Assembly (NCBI GenBank): GCA_003538615.1
Contig: DPRT01000108.1
Location: 1-6,924 of the forward strand
Source: Holophagaceae bacterium
GTDB taxonomy: Bacteria; Acidobacteriota; Holophagae; Holophagales; Holophagaceae
DNA length: 6,924 nucleotides
Direction: 5' to 3'
Both the position numbers and the translations under genes were made by a program. How positions within the stretch are numbered: the first letter of the stretch is position 1; each line of letters begins with the position of its first letter. Shown piece by piece: positions 1 through 6,397 of the stretch. The notes below the pieces were generated by a model that made no database searches, was not told the DNA's origin, and worked only from the letters and a program-made list of their open reading frames with translations.

Positions 1-288
1 GTGCACTACAGCTCCGGCCCCATGAACCGCTGCTTCTACTTCCTGAGCCAGGGCACCGGCACCGGCAACTACGCCTCCACCTACCTGCCCGGCGGCATGA
101 CCGGCATCGGCAACGACAAGGCCGGCCGCATCGTCTACAAGGCCCTCACCGCCTACATGACCTCCAGCACCACCTATGCCGGCGCGAAGACCGCCTGCCT
201 GAATGCGGCCGTGGCCCTGGGCTACCCCGTGGGCTCCGTGGAATACACCGCCGTGGTGAACGCCTTCAAGGCCATCAACGTCAACTAG
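1..288 (+). CDS. M4 (thermolysin) family metallopeptidase, C-terminal end (5' partial)
   Basis: Secreted zinc endopeptidases of family M4 cut proteins outside the cell. The visible 95 codons are the C-terminal alpha-helical domain. The opening V-H-Y-S-S-G-P-M-N aligns with thermolysin's VHINSGIIN, so His2 here corresponds to catalytic His231. It is followed by the family's FYFLSQG, GIGNDKAGRIVYKAL and YMTSSTTYAGA blocks, and the end at AINVN is the usual family end. The GTG at base 1 is therefore an internal Val codon and not a start. The HExxH zinc site, propeptide and signal peptide lie outside the window. Two cysteines (residues 11 and 66 of the visible part), absent from thermolysin, could pair as a disulfide. 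The gene ends just before a strong terminator, so it is the last gene of its transcript. Family assignment is secure; substrate is unknown. Confidence 0.93.
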   Translation: MHYSSGPMNRCFYFLSQGTGTGNYASTYLPGGMTGIGNDKAGRIVYKALTAYMTSSTTYAGAKTACLNAAVALGYPVGSVEYTAVVNAFKAINVN

Positions 289-306
289 GGACCGCCTTTC
301 CAGCCG

Positions 307-339
307 CAGCGCCCCGGTCCCCCGGGGCGCTGTTGTTTT
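307..339 (+). terminator. Rho-independent terminator after the M4 peptidase gene
   Basis: A perfect 11-bp GC-rich stem pairs 307-317 with 322-332 around a 4-nt loop (TCCC). It is followed at once by the T-rich run TTGTTTT. It starts 18 nt after the peptidase stop codon, the expected place for an intrinsic terminator on the + strand. It also separates the peptidase from the zinc-ribbon gene downstream, which must then have its own promoter or rely on read-through. Confidence 0.9.
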
Positions 340-367
340 GACGGCCGGGGCCCGAGTAGTGTGGGTC

Positions 368-1084
368 ATGGATTCCTCCACCCGGCGCACCTGCCCCAGC
401 TGCCAGACCCGCCTTTCCCCCCTCGTGGCGGAGTGCCCGGAGTGCGGTCTGGCCCTGGCTCCGCCCCGGCAGGGTCGTCCCTTCCTCTTCCAGGCCTCTG
501 CCCTGGCCCAGGCCTCCTTCGAGGCGCCTCCCCGGGCCTTGACCGCCCCGGCCCTGGGGCGGGTGGCGGCGGTGGCCGTCGACATCTCTCCGGAGGAGCT
601 GGAGCGCCCCGCCGCCGAGGCCCCCTCGCCTGCCGCCGGACCATCCCGCGCGGCCCTGGGCTTCGAGGAGCCCGTCGCCAGCTTCTGGCCCCTGGTGAAG
701 GTGGAGGCCACCGAAGCCCTGCTGCTCCTCCTGGTCCAGGCCCTGGCCCTGGCCCTCCCCGCCTGGCTGGCGGGCGTGTCGCCCATCCGCCTGCTGACCG
801 GGGCCTGGCTCCTGGTGGTCCCCTACCTGCTGGCCGTCTCCTGGATGCTGTTCATGGCGCCCCTGGTGCTCACGGGCCGGTCGCCGTTCATGGGGCGCTT
901 CGGCGTGACCCTGCCCGAGAACACCCCCGAGCGCCGGATGACCTTCTCCCTCGTGCACATGCTGTCGGTGCTCTGCTTCCCCTTGAGCTTCCTCTGCATG
1001 GTGCTGAGCCCCCGCCACCAGACCCTGGCGGAGCTGCTCAGCGGCCAGGAGCTGCTGGCGCGGCCCGTGGGGCGGATGCGCTGA
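368..1084 (+). CDS. Zinc-ribbon plus RDD-like integral membrane protein
   Basis: Predicted 238-residue membrane protein of unknown function. Residues 9-26 form a zinc ribbon of the CPxC-x10-CPxC type (Cys9, Cys12, Cys23, Cys26). A Pro/Ala-rich linker follows to about residue 105, then three hydrophobic segments at about 115-137, 142-168 and 193-213. After the last segment, the SPRHQTLAELLSGQELL stretch resembles the end of RDD domains (R-x-Q-T-L-x-D-x-L-x-G), and SPFMGRFGV before it resembles the RDD G-x-x-x-G-R region; this match is by eye. I chose ATG 368 because the in-frame TTG at 338 lies inside the terminator; GTG 359 is a possible alternative. No good Shine-Dalgarno is visible. It converges with the transporter operon, leaving 6 bp between stops. 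The ribbon may be a structural or regulatory metal site; the membrane part could be a small channel or an assembly factor, but this is not established. Confidence 0.82.
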   Translation: MDSSTRRTCPSCQTRLSPLVAECPECGLALAPPRQGRPFLFQASALAQASFEAPPRALTAPALGRVAAVAVDISPEELERPAAEAPSPAAGPSRAALGFEEPVASFWPLVKVEATEALLLLLVQALALALPAWLAGVSPIRLLTGAWLLVVPYLLAVSWMLFMAPLVLTGRSPFMGRFGVTLPENTPERRMTFSLVHMLSVLCFPLSFLCMVLSPRHQTLAELLSGQELLARPVGRMR

Positions 1085-1090
1085 AGCTAT

Positions 1091-3022
1091 CTACTGCGGC
1101 AGGTGCATGGGCACCGAGGTCACGATGATCCCGGGCTTCATCAGCAGGGCGGCCTTGATGCGGAGGGCGCTCTGGTTGTGCAGGAACTGCTGCCACCAGC
1201 GGGGGGCGATGAACTCCGGCAGGATCACCGTGAGGGCCAGTTCCGGCTCGGCGGACCGGATCCGGTCCACCTCCTCGAGGATGGGCTCCACGATCTTCCG
1301 GTAGGGGCTGGGCAGGCAGCGCAGCGGCACGCCCACGCCATAGATGGTCCAGTCCGCCCGCAGCTTCTCCATGGCAGGGCTTTCGCGGGTGCCATCCGAG
1401 CCCAGGTCCACCGTGAGGGCCTCCACCCGGTCCCCCGCGATGAGCCGCCCGTAGAGCAGGGACTGCACCACGCCCCGGTGGATGCCGTTCACCAGCACGA
1501 GGGCGTGGTGCTTGGCGGGCAGGAAGGCGTCCGTGCGGCTGGCCGCCAGGCGGGACTTCACCCGCACATAGTGGCGCCGGATGCTGAAGTGGATCACCAC
1601 CAGGATGGGCACCAGCAGGATCACGATCCACGCGCCGTGGAGGAACTTCGTGATGGCGATGTCCAGGAGCACCACGAAGGCCGTGAGGGCCCCCAGGCCA
1701 TTGATGGCGGCCTTCGCCTGCCAGTGCCGCCCCCGGACCTTCCGCCAGTGCGCCACCATGCCCGTCTGGCTGATGGTGAACCCCATGAACACGCCCGCCG
1801 CGTAGAGGGGCAGCAGCGTGTCCGTGTTGGCGTGGAAGAGCCAGACCAGCAGGCCCGAGAAGAAGAAGAGGATCAGGATGCCGTTGGAGAACACCAGCCG
1901 GTCGCCCTGGCTGGCGAACTGGCGGGGCAGGAAGCCGTCCCGGGCCTGGAGGGCCGCCAGGCGCGGGAAGCCCACGAAGGCCGTGTTGGCCGCCACCACC
2001 AGGATGGCGAAGGTGAAGGCCTGGGCCAGGTAGTAGACCAGCCTGGGGAAGCCCTGGGTGATGTCTCCGAGGATGGCCTTGTTCAGCTTGGACAGCAGGG
2101 TTTCCGCCACCACCGCCGGGTCCGCGCTGTGCTGGTAGGTCACGCCGTACCGGTGCGCCAGCAGGGTGATCCCCAGGAACATGACCGCCAGCAATCCCAC
2201 CATCCACACCATGGTCTTGGCGGCGTTGGGCCCCACGGGATCCCGGAAGGCGGTGGTGCCGTTGCTGATGGCCTCCACCCCTGTCAGCGCCGTGCAGCCG
2301 GCGCTGTAGGCCCGCATGAAGATCCAGACGAGGGAAAGACCCGCCAGGTGGGTCCCCTGTTCCACCGCCTGCTGGGCCTGGACCACCGTGGGGCCCCCGC
2401 CCAGGGCCAGCTTCACCGTGCCGTAGCCCAGCACCAGGAAGACGCTGAGGACGAACCCGTAGGTGGGAATGGCGAAGAGGCCGCTGCTCTCCTGCAGGCC
2501 CCGCAGGTTCATGAGCGCCACGAAGCCGATGGCCAGCAGGGTGAGCGCCACGTTGTGCCCCGCCAGCGCCGGCAGCGCCGCCGTGATGGCCGCGATGCCC
2601 GAGGAGACGGACACCGCCACCGTCAGGATGTAGTCCAGCAGCAGCGAGGCCCCCGCCGTCAGCGCCGCCACGTCCCCCAGGTTCTCCTTCGCCACGATGT
2701 AGGCGCCGCCGCCGCCGGGATAGGCGAGGATGGTCTGCCGGTAGCTGACGGCGAGGATGGCCAGCAGGCCCACGATGCCCAGGGCCACGGGGATGGACCA
2801 CCCGAAGATCGCGTGCCCCGCGGCCCCCGCCAGCGCGGCGCCGCCCGCCAGATGGATCAGCGACCCCGACAGCGAGGCCATGATCTCCTGGGTGGCATAG
2901 GCCACCGAGGACAGCGCGTCGGAACTGAATACCGCCAGGGCGATGGGGTTGCTGATCTTGGTGTGCTGCGTTTCGTCGCTGGACAGCCGCCGTCCCAGCA
3001 GGATCCGCCTCAGATTCTGCAT
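1091..3022 (-). CDS. kimA: KimA/YdaO-type K+ transporter, second tandem copy (APC superfamily)
   Basis: Likely inner-membrane potassium/proton symporter. Its 643 residues compare with 607 in B. subtilis KimA. The N-terminal RRILLGRRL and VFSSDALSSVAYAT blocks and the about 12-segment APC core up to residue 485 match KimA, not typical amino acid permeases. Residues I can align to the KimA ion path, recalled from its published structure, are all kept: Asp35, Tyr42, Asp130, Tyr131, Thr134, Ser138, Thr247, Glu250 and Tyr407. Residues 485-643 form the cytoplasmic domain, which binds c-di-AMP in B. subtilis. Compared with the upstream copy it has about 8 extra residues between the first two membrane segments and further extra residues in loops near 300. 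It starts 21 bp after the upstream paralogue's stop, with GGGGGA 5 nt before the ATG, so the two are surely co-transcribed. Databases often label this family simply as APC family permease. Family is clear; K+ as substrate is inferred from KimA. Confidence 0.88.
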   Translation of the reverse strand: MQNLRRILLGRRLSSDETQHTKISNPIALAVFSSDALSSVAYATQEIMASLSGSLIHLAGGAALAGAAGHAIFGWSIPVALGIVGLLAILAVSYRQTILAYPGGGGAYIVAKENLGDVAALTAGASLLLDYILTVAVSVSSGIAAITAALPALAGHNVALTLLAIGFVALMNLRGLQESSGLFAIPTYGFVLSVFLVLGYGTVKLALGGGPTVVQAQQAVEQGTHLAGLSLVWIFMRAYSAGCTALTGVEAISNGTTAFRDPVGPNAAKTMVWMVGLLAVMFLGITLLAHRYGVTYQHSADPAVVAETLLSKLNKAILGDITQGFPRLVYYLAQAFTFAILVVAANTAFVGFPRLAALQARDGFLPRQFASQGDRLVFSNGILILFFFSGLLVWLFHANTDTLLPLYAAGVFMGFTISQTGMVAHWRKVRGRHWQAKAAINGLGALTAFVVLLDIAITKFLHGAWIVILLVPILVVIHFSIRRHYVRVKSRLAASRTDAFLPAKHHALVLVNGIHRGVVQSLLYGRLIAGDRVEALTVDLGSDGTRESPAMEKLRADWTIYGVGVPLRCLPSPYRKIVEPILEEVDRIRSAEPELALTVILPEFIAPRWWQQFLHNQSALRIKAALLMKPGIIVTSVPMHLPQ

Positions 3023-3043
3023 CCGGGTCCCCCGGACAGCAGG

Positions 3044-4933
3044 CTACTCCACGATGGGCTCAAGGTGGTAGGGGATGGAGATCACCACGGTCTTGGGTTT
3101 CATGAGCAGGGTGCCCTTGATGCGCCAGGCGGTCTGGTTGTGCAGGATGTTCGCCCACCAGTGGCCCGTGACGAATTCCGGCAGGATCACCGTGATGGTG
3201 TACTCCGGCTCCACGCGGCGCATGCGGTCCAACTCCTCCACGATGGGTTCCACGATCTTGCGGTAGGGGCTGCGGATGGAGCGGAGGGGGATGCCCTCGC
3301 AGTAGCGCGGCCAGTCCGAGCGCAGGCGCTCCAGGGCCGCGCTGTCCCGGCCGTTCTCATCGGGGAAGTCCACGGTGAGGGCCTCCACCTCACCGTGGTC
3401 CGCGATGACCTTGGCGTAGTTGAGGGACTGCACCACGCCGGAGTGGATGCCCGACACCAGCACCACCACGCGGTTCTTGCGGGGGCTGATGAAATCCGCG
3501 CGGCTGCCCGCCAGGATGGACTTCACCCGGATGTAGTGGCGGTGGATGTTGTAGAAGCCGAACACCATGATGGGCAACACCAGGACCACCACCCAGGCGC
3601 CGTGGGTGAACTTCGTCACGGCGACCACCAGCATGATGACGAGGGTCGTCAGGGCGCCGATGCCGTTGATGGTGGCCTTGATGCCCCAGCGCTGCCCGCG
3701 CAGCTTGAGCCAGTGCCGCACCATGCCCGTCTGGGAAATGGTGAAGCCCAGGAAGACGCCCAGGGCGTACAGGGGCAGGAGGTGGTGCTCCTTGGCGTTG
3801 AAGAGCCACACCAGGGCGGCAGACAGAAGGCAGAGGATGAAGATGCCGTTGGAGAACACCAGCCGGTCACCCTGGCTCGCGAACTGGCGGGGCAGGAAGC
3901 CATCCCGGGCCATCATGGCCGCCAGGCGCGGGAAGCCGGCGAAGGCCGTGTTCGCGGCCAGCATCAAAATGAGCATGGTGAAGGCCTGGACGCCGAGATA
4001 GGCCGCGTGGGCAAGGCCAGGGCCATCCCCCAGGATCTTCCTGGCGAGCATCGACAGCAGGGACTCCGCGCCCCCCGTGTAGGTCACACCCACATGGTTC
4101 GCCAGCCAGGTGACTCCGAGGAACATGGATCCCAGCATGACCACCATGACCACCATCACGCCTGCCGCGTTCTTGGAGGTGGGTTCCCGGAAGGCGGACA
4201 CCCCGTTGGAGATGGCCTCCACGCCTGTCAACGCCGTGCACCCCGCGGAGTAGGCCTTCATGACCACCCAAATGCCCAGCCAGCCCGGCATCGGCGGTGC
4301 CACGATCTCGTGATGCCCGCCGGCCAGCATGCTTCCCGAAAAATAGCGCCAAAACCCGAGGCCGATGATCCCGAACATGGCGACGACAAACCCGTAGGTG
4401 GGAATGGCGAAGAAGACGCCGCTTTCCTTGACGCCGCGGAGGTTCATGAGCCCCACGAAGATGATCACGGCGATGCCCAGGACGATCCGGTGGGCGTCCA
4501 TGGACGGAAAGGCGCTGGTGATGGCAGTGACCCCTGCCGAGACGCTCACCGCCACCGTCAGCACGTAGTCGATCAGGAGTGAGGCGCCCGCCACCTGGGC
4601 CGGCAGCTCGCCCAGGTTCTCCTTGGCCACGATGTAGGCGCCGCCGCCACTGGGATAGGCGAAGATCGTCTGCCGGTAGCTCACGGTCAGGATGAACAGC
4701 AGGGCCACGATCCCCACGGCCACGGGCCAAGACAGTCCGATAACCGCCGGGCCGAAGGCCGCCAGGGCCATGTAGGGCGCCAGGGCCGCCATGATCTCGC
4801 CGGTGGCGTAGGCCACCGAGGACAGGGCGTCCGAGCTGAACACCGCCAGGGCCACGGGGTTGCTGATGCGCGCTTCGTGGCTCTCCTCGCTGGCGAGGCG
4901 GCGGCCCAGGAGGAGTCTTCGGAAATTGGGCAT
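3044..4933 (-). CDS. kimA: KimA/YdaO-type K+ transporter, first tandem copy (APC superfamily)
   Basis: 629-residue paralogue of the next gene downstream, with the same architecture: N-terminal RRLLLGRRL, about 12 membrane segments, then a cytoplasmic domain from about residue 467. The aligned ion-site residues are present: Asp35, Tyr42, Asp122, Tyr123, Thr126, Ser130, Thr236, Glu239 and Tyr389. The signatures SYRQTIFAYPSGGGAYIV and ARDGFLPRQFASQGDR are nearly identical in both copies. It is probably a high-affinity K+/H+ symporter, by analogy with B. subtilis KimA, where c-di-AMP inhibits the protein and a ydaO riboswitch controls the gene. No room exists here for such a riboswitch: only 17 bp separate this ATG from the preceding stop. 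A GGGGA lies 9 nt before the ATG. Control must come from further upstream or at the protein level. Other APC substrates cannot be excluded from sequence alone. Confidence 0.88.
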   Translation of the reverse strand: MPNFRRLLLGRRLASEESHEARISNPVALAVFSSDALSSVAYATGEIMAALAPYMALAAFGPAVIGLSWPVAVGIVALLFILTVSYRQTIFAYPSGGGAYIVAKENLGELPAQVAGASLLIDYVLTVAVSVSAGVTAITSAFPSMDAHRIVLGIAVIIFVGLMNLRGVKESGVFFAIPTYGFVVAMFGIIGLGFWRYFSGSMLAGGHHEIVAPPMPGWLGIWVVMKAYSAGCTALTGVEAISNGVSAFREPTSKNAAGVMVVMVVMLGSMFLGVTWLANHVGVTYTGGAESLLSMLARKILGDGPGLAHAAYLGVQAFTMLILMLAANTAFAGFPRLAAMMARDGFLPRQFASQGDRLVFSNGIFILCLLSAALVWLFNAKEHHLLPLYALGVFLGFTISQTGMVRHWLKLRGQRWGIKATINGIGALTTLVIMLVVAVTKFTHGAWVVVLVLPIMVFGFYNIHRHYIRVKSILAGSRADFISPRKNRVVVLVSGIHSGVVQSLNYAKVIADHGEVEALTVDFPDENGRDSAALERLRSDWPRYCEGIPLRSIRSPYRKIVEPIVEELDRMRRVEPEYTITVILPEFVTGHWWANILHNQTAWRIKGTLLMKPKTVVISIPYHLEPIVE

Positions 4934-4950
4934 CGTTCAGCGTCCCCGGT

Positions 4951-5361
4951 TCAGCGGGCCATCAGCCAGAGGCCAGACAGCGTGGCCGCGAGACCCACCA
5001 GCTTGGAGGGCTGGAGCTGCTCGCGGAAGAGGAAAAAGGCCATCAGGGCCACGAGAATGAAGTTGGCGTTCATGATGCCGACGGCCACCGCCGCCTTGGC
5101 CCCCCGGGAAAAGCTTTCATTCACCGCCACCAGGGCCAGGGCCGTGAAGATCCCCGCGATCAGTGCCCAGCCCACCCCCGCGGCGGACCCGCCAGGACGG
5201 CCGCGCCACAGCCAGTAGGCCACCGCCAGGGGCAGCTCGCCGATCACCACCCAGAAGAGCACCGCTGCGGAGCCGAGCCCCTGCTGGCCCGCCGCCTTCA
5301 TCCCCACATTGCCCAGGCCCATGAGGACCAACGCCGCCACTGCCCATCCAAACCACGCCAT
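4951..5361 (-). CDS. Small 5-TM EamA/DMT-family transporter
   Basis: 136-residue membrane protein with five hydrophobic segments at about 3-19, 33-50, 62-80, 88-109 and 117-134. This is one EamA repeat, half of the usual 10-TM drug/metabolite transporter. The end, FREQLQPSKLVGLAATLSG, is the typical EamA finish (charged R-E then a last helix), and NESFSRGAKAAVAVGIMNAN resembles the conserved loop before helix 4. Single-repeat members usually work as dimers; the substrate is unknown. The reading frame stays open 70 codons further upstream, but that part overlaps the preceding gene and reads as arginine/proline-rich shadow. ATG 5361 begins directly before the first membrane helix and has GGGAG 10 nt upstream, so I chose it. 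It is the first of three tightly spaced genes with the two KimA-type transporters, which suggests shared expression. Confidence 0.82.
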   Translation of the reverse strand: MAWFGWAVAALVLMGLGNVGMKAAGQQGLGSAAVLFWVVIGELPLAVAYWLWRGRPGGSAAGVGWALIAGIFTALALVAVNESFSRGAKAAVAVGIMNANFILVALMAFFLFREQLQPSKLVGLAATLSGLWLMAR

Positions 5362-5405
5362 GCCGATCCGTCTCCCAGGGAAAAACAGTATGGCCGTGGA
5401 CGCAG

Positions 5406-5438
5406 CCTGTGGGGACAAGGGTTGACGGACGCCACAGG
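5406..5438. repeat. Short inverted repeat upstream of the transporter operon
   Basis: CCTGTGG at 5406-5412 is matched by its reverse complement CCACAGG at 5432-5438, with 19 nt between them. It lies in the 88-bp gap between the methyltransferase-like gene and the DMT gene. It could be an operator or a weak hairpin. It has no T-run directly after it in either direction, so it is not a convincing intrinsic terminator. A CATACT -10-like hexamer lies closer to the DMT gene at 5387-5392 (- strand), but the best -35-like TTGTCC is 20 nt away, so I do not call a promoter. Confidence 0.25.
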
Positions 5439-5449
5439 ATCCCGGGCTC

Positions 5450-6355
5450 CTAGGCGCGGGGCCGCAGGGCGAGGGCCTCCACCACATGGCGCTGACCTGG
5501 AGCCAGGGGCCAGATCCAGCGGTCCCGGCGGTGGGTGTCCAGGCCCGCCACGCCCAGGAGCGCCCCGGCATCCAGGCCCATCAGGGGATCGCTGACCTCG
5601 AGCTCGCCCCGGCTCCGCAGCTGCGCTGTCCATGGCTCGACCCAGGGACCCAGGTCCAGGAGCCCCTCCCCGAACACCACGCCCCGGTCGTGGATCAGCC
5701 ACAGAATGGCGCCGCTTCCCGCCAGCACCGCCAGGAAGGCCTCCAGGGCCCGCCGGGTCCAGGCCTGGAGCGCCTCCGCCAGGGGATCCGGCCGCTCTGG
5801 ATCCGCTTCCCAGGGCGCCACCGGACCGAAGGCCGATTCCACCACCCGCTCGGCCACCGCCCCGAACTGGCCCATGAGGTTGGCCGCCAGGATGGTGCCC
5901 GGGTTCTGGGTCCCGATCCAGGCACGCAGGGCCTCCGGGTCGGGGTGCAGGGAGGGCAGGAGGCCCGCCAGGCGCCGGGCGGCCTTTTCCGGATCCCGGC
6001 GCCGGCGGGACCAGGGTTCCGCCGCGGCGCGGCGGGCCGCGGCGTCCAGGTCCGCCAAGCCGCCCGTCAGATCCTCGAAGACCCAGGGGGCCCAGCGGCG
6101 GTGGCGCAGGGCGGTGCGGGCCCGGCTCCAGGGATCCGCATCCCAGCCGGTGGTCAGGGCCGGAGCCAGGCCCCAGGGCACCTCCAGCCCCGCGCCCGCC
6201 CCCAGGACCAGCACCGGGCGCGACGGATCCGCCTCCTGCAACCCTTCGCCCAGGAAGGCCCGCGTCCGGTCCAGGTGCTCGCCCCAGGCCGCGCGGTCCC
6301 GGGAGAGGAAGGCGCGCTGCTCCCTGCGCAGCAGTCGGGATAGTGGCTTGGCCAT
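5450..6355 (-). CDS. SAM-dependent methyltransferase-like protein, target unknown
   Basis: 301-residue soluble protein that I do not recognise as a named enzyme. Residues 48-60 (VLVLGAGAGLEVP) look like motif I of class I SAM-dependent methyltransferases: a hydrophobic strand followed by a glycine-rich loop. TTGWDADP at 68-75 fits the next strand, where an acidic residue (Asp72 or Asp74) normally holds the SAM ribose. ANLMGQFGAVAER near 158-170 and a late hydrophobic strand, GAILWLIHDRG, are consistent with the rest of the fold, but no catalytic motif identifies a substrate. The protein is rich in Arg, Ala and Trp. ATG 6355 is the first in frame after an in-frame TAG at 6365-6367, and no Shine-Dalgarno is visible, so a leaderless or unusual start is possible. 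It diverges from lipA across 42 bp and reads in the same direction as the transporter cluster 88 bp downstream. Confidence 0.7.
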   Translation of the reverse strand: MAKPLSRLLRREQRAFLSRDRAAWGEHLDRTRAFLGEGLQEADPSRPVLVLGAGAGLEVPWGLAPALTTGWDADPWSRARTALRHRRWAPWVFEDLTGGLADLDAAARRAAAEPWSRRRRDPEKAARRLAGLLPSLHPDPEALRAWIGTQNPGTILAANLMGQFGAVAERVVESAFGPVAPWEADPERPDPLAEALQAWTRRALEAFLAVLAGSGAILWLIHDRGVVFGEGLLDLGPWVEPWTAQLRSRGELEVSDPLMGLDAGALLGVAGLDTHRRDRWIWPLAPGQRHVVEALALRPRA

Positions 6356-6388
6356 TTGGGAATGCTACGGGAAACTGGAGCTTCGCAT

Positions 6389-6393
6389 GGAGG
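6389..6393 (+). promoter_or_regulatory. Ribosome binding site of lipA
   Basis: GGAGG sits 4 nt before ATG 6398. It decides the lipA start against the nearby ATG at 6387, which is out of frame with the LipA reading. Confidence 0.7.
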
Positions 6394-6397
6394 CCGG

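Noticed and set aside
338..367. TTG start at 338 for the zinc-ribbon gene
   Set aside because: It lies in the T-run of the upstream terminator, and the extra ten residues add nothing conserved.
281..1018. A 245-codon - strand frame opposite the zinc-ribbon gene
   Set aside because: Its composition is low-complexity Gly/Gln/His/Arg, and the opposite strand encodes a protein with a zinc ribbon and membrane helices.
1103..4582. A 1159-codon open frame on the + strand running antisense across both KimA genes
   Set aside because: It is opposite two clearly conserved transporters, is full of His, Gln, Gly, Arg and Asp in low-complexity order, and has no recognisable domain. It arises from the G/C third-position bias of the real genes.
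4934..5449. c-di-AMP (ydaO-type) riboswitch upstream of the KimA genes
   Set aside because: Only 17 and 21 bp precede the two KimA genes and 88 bp precede the DMT gene. I could not place the conserved riboswitch core in any of them. A covariance-model search would settle it.
5384..5449. Intrinsic terminator after the methyltransferase-like gene
   Set aside because: A T5 run on the - strand and the 7-bp inverted repeat are both present, but they are separated by about 20 nt and no stable stem directly precedes the T-run.
5362..5571. N-terminal extension of the DMT protein by 70 residues
   Set aside because: It overlaps the end of the methyltransferase-like gene and has shadow-like composition. 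ATG 5361 with GGGAG upstream begins right before the first membrane helix.
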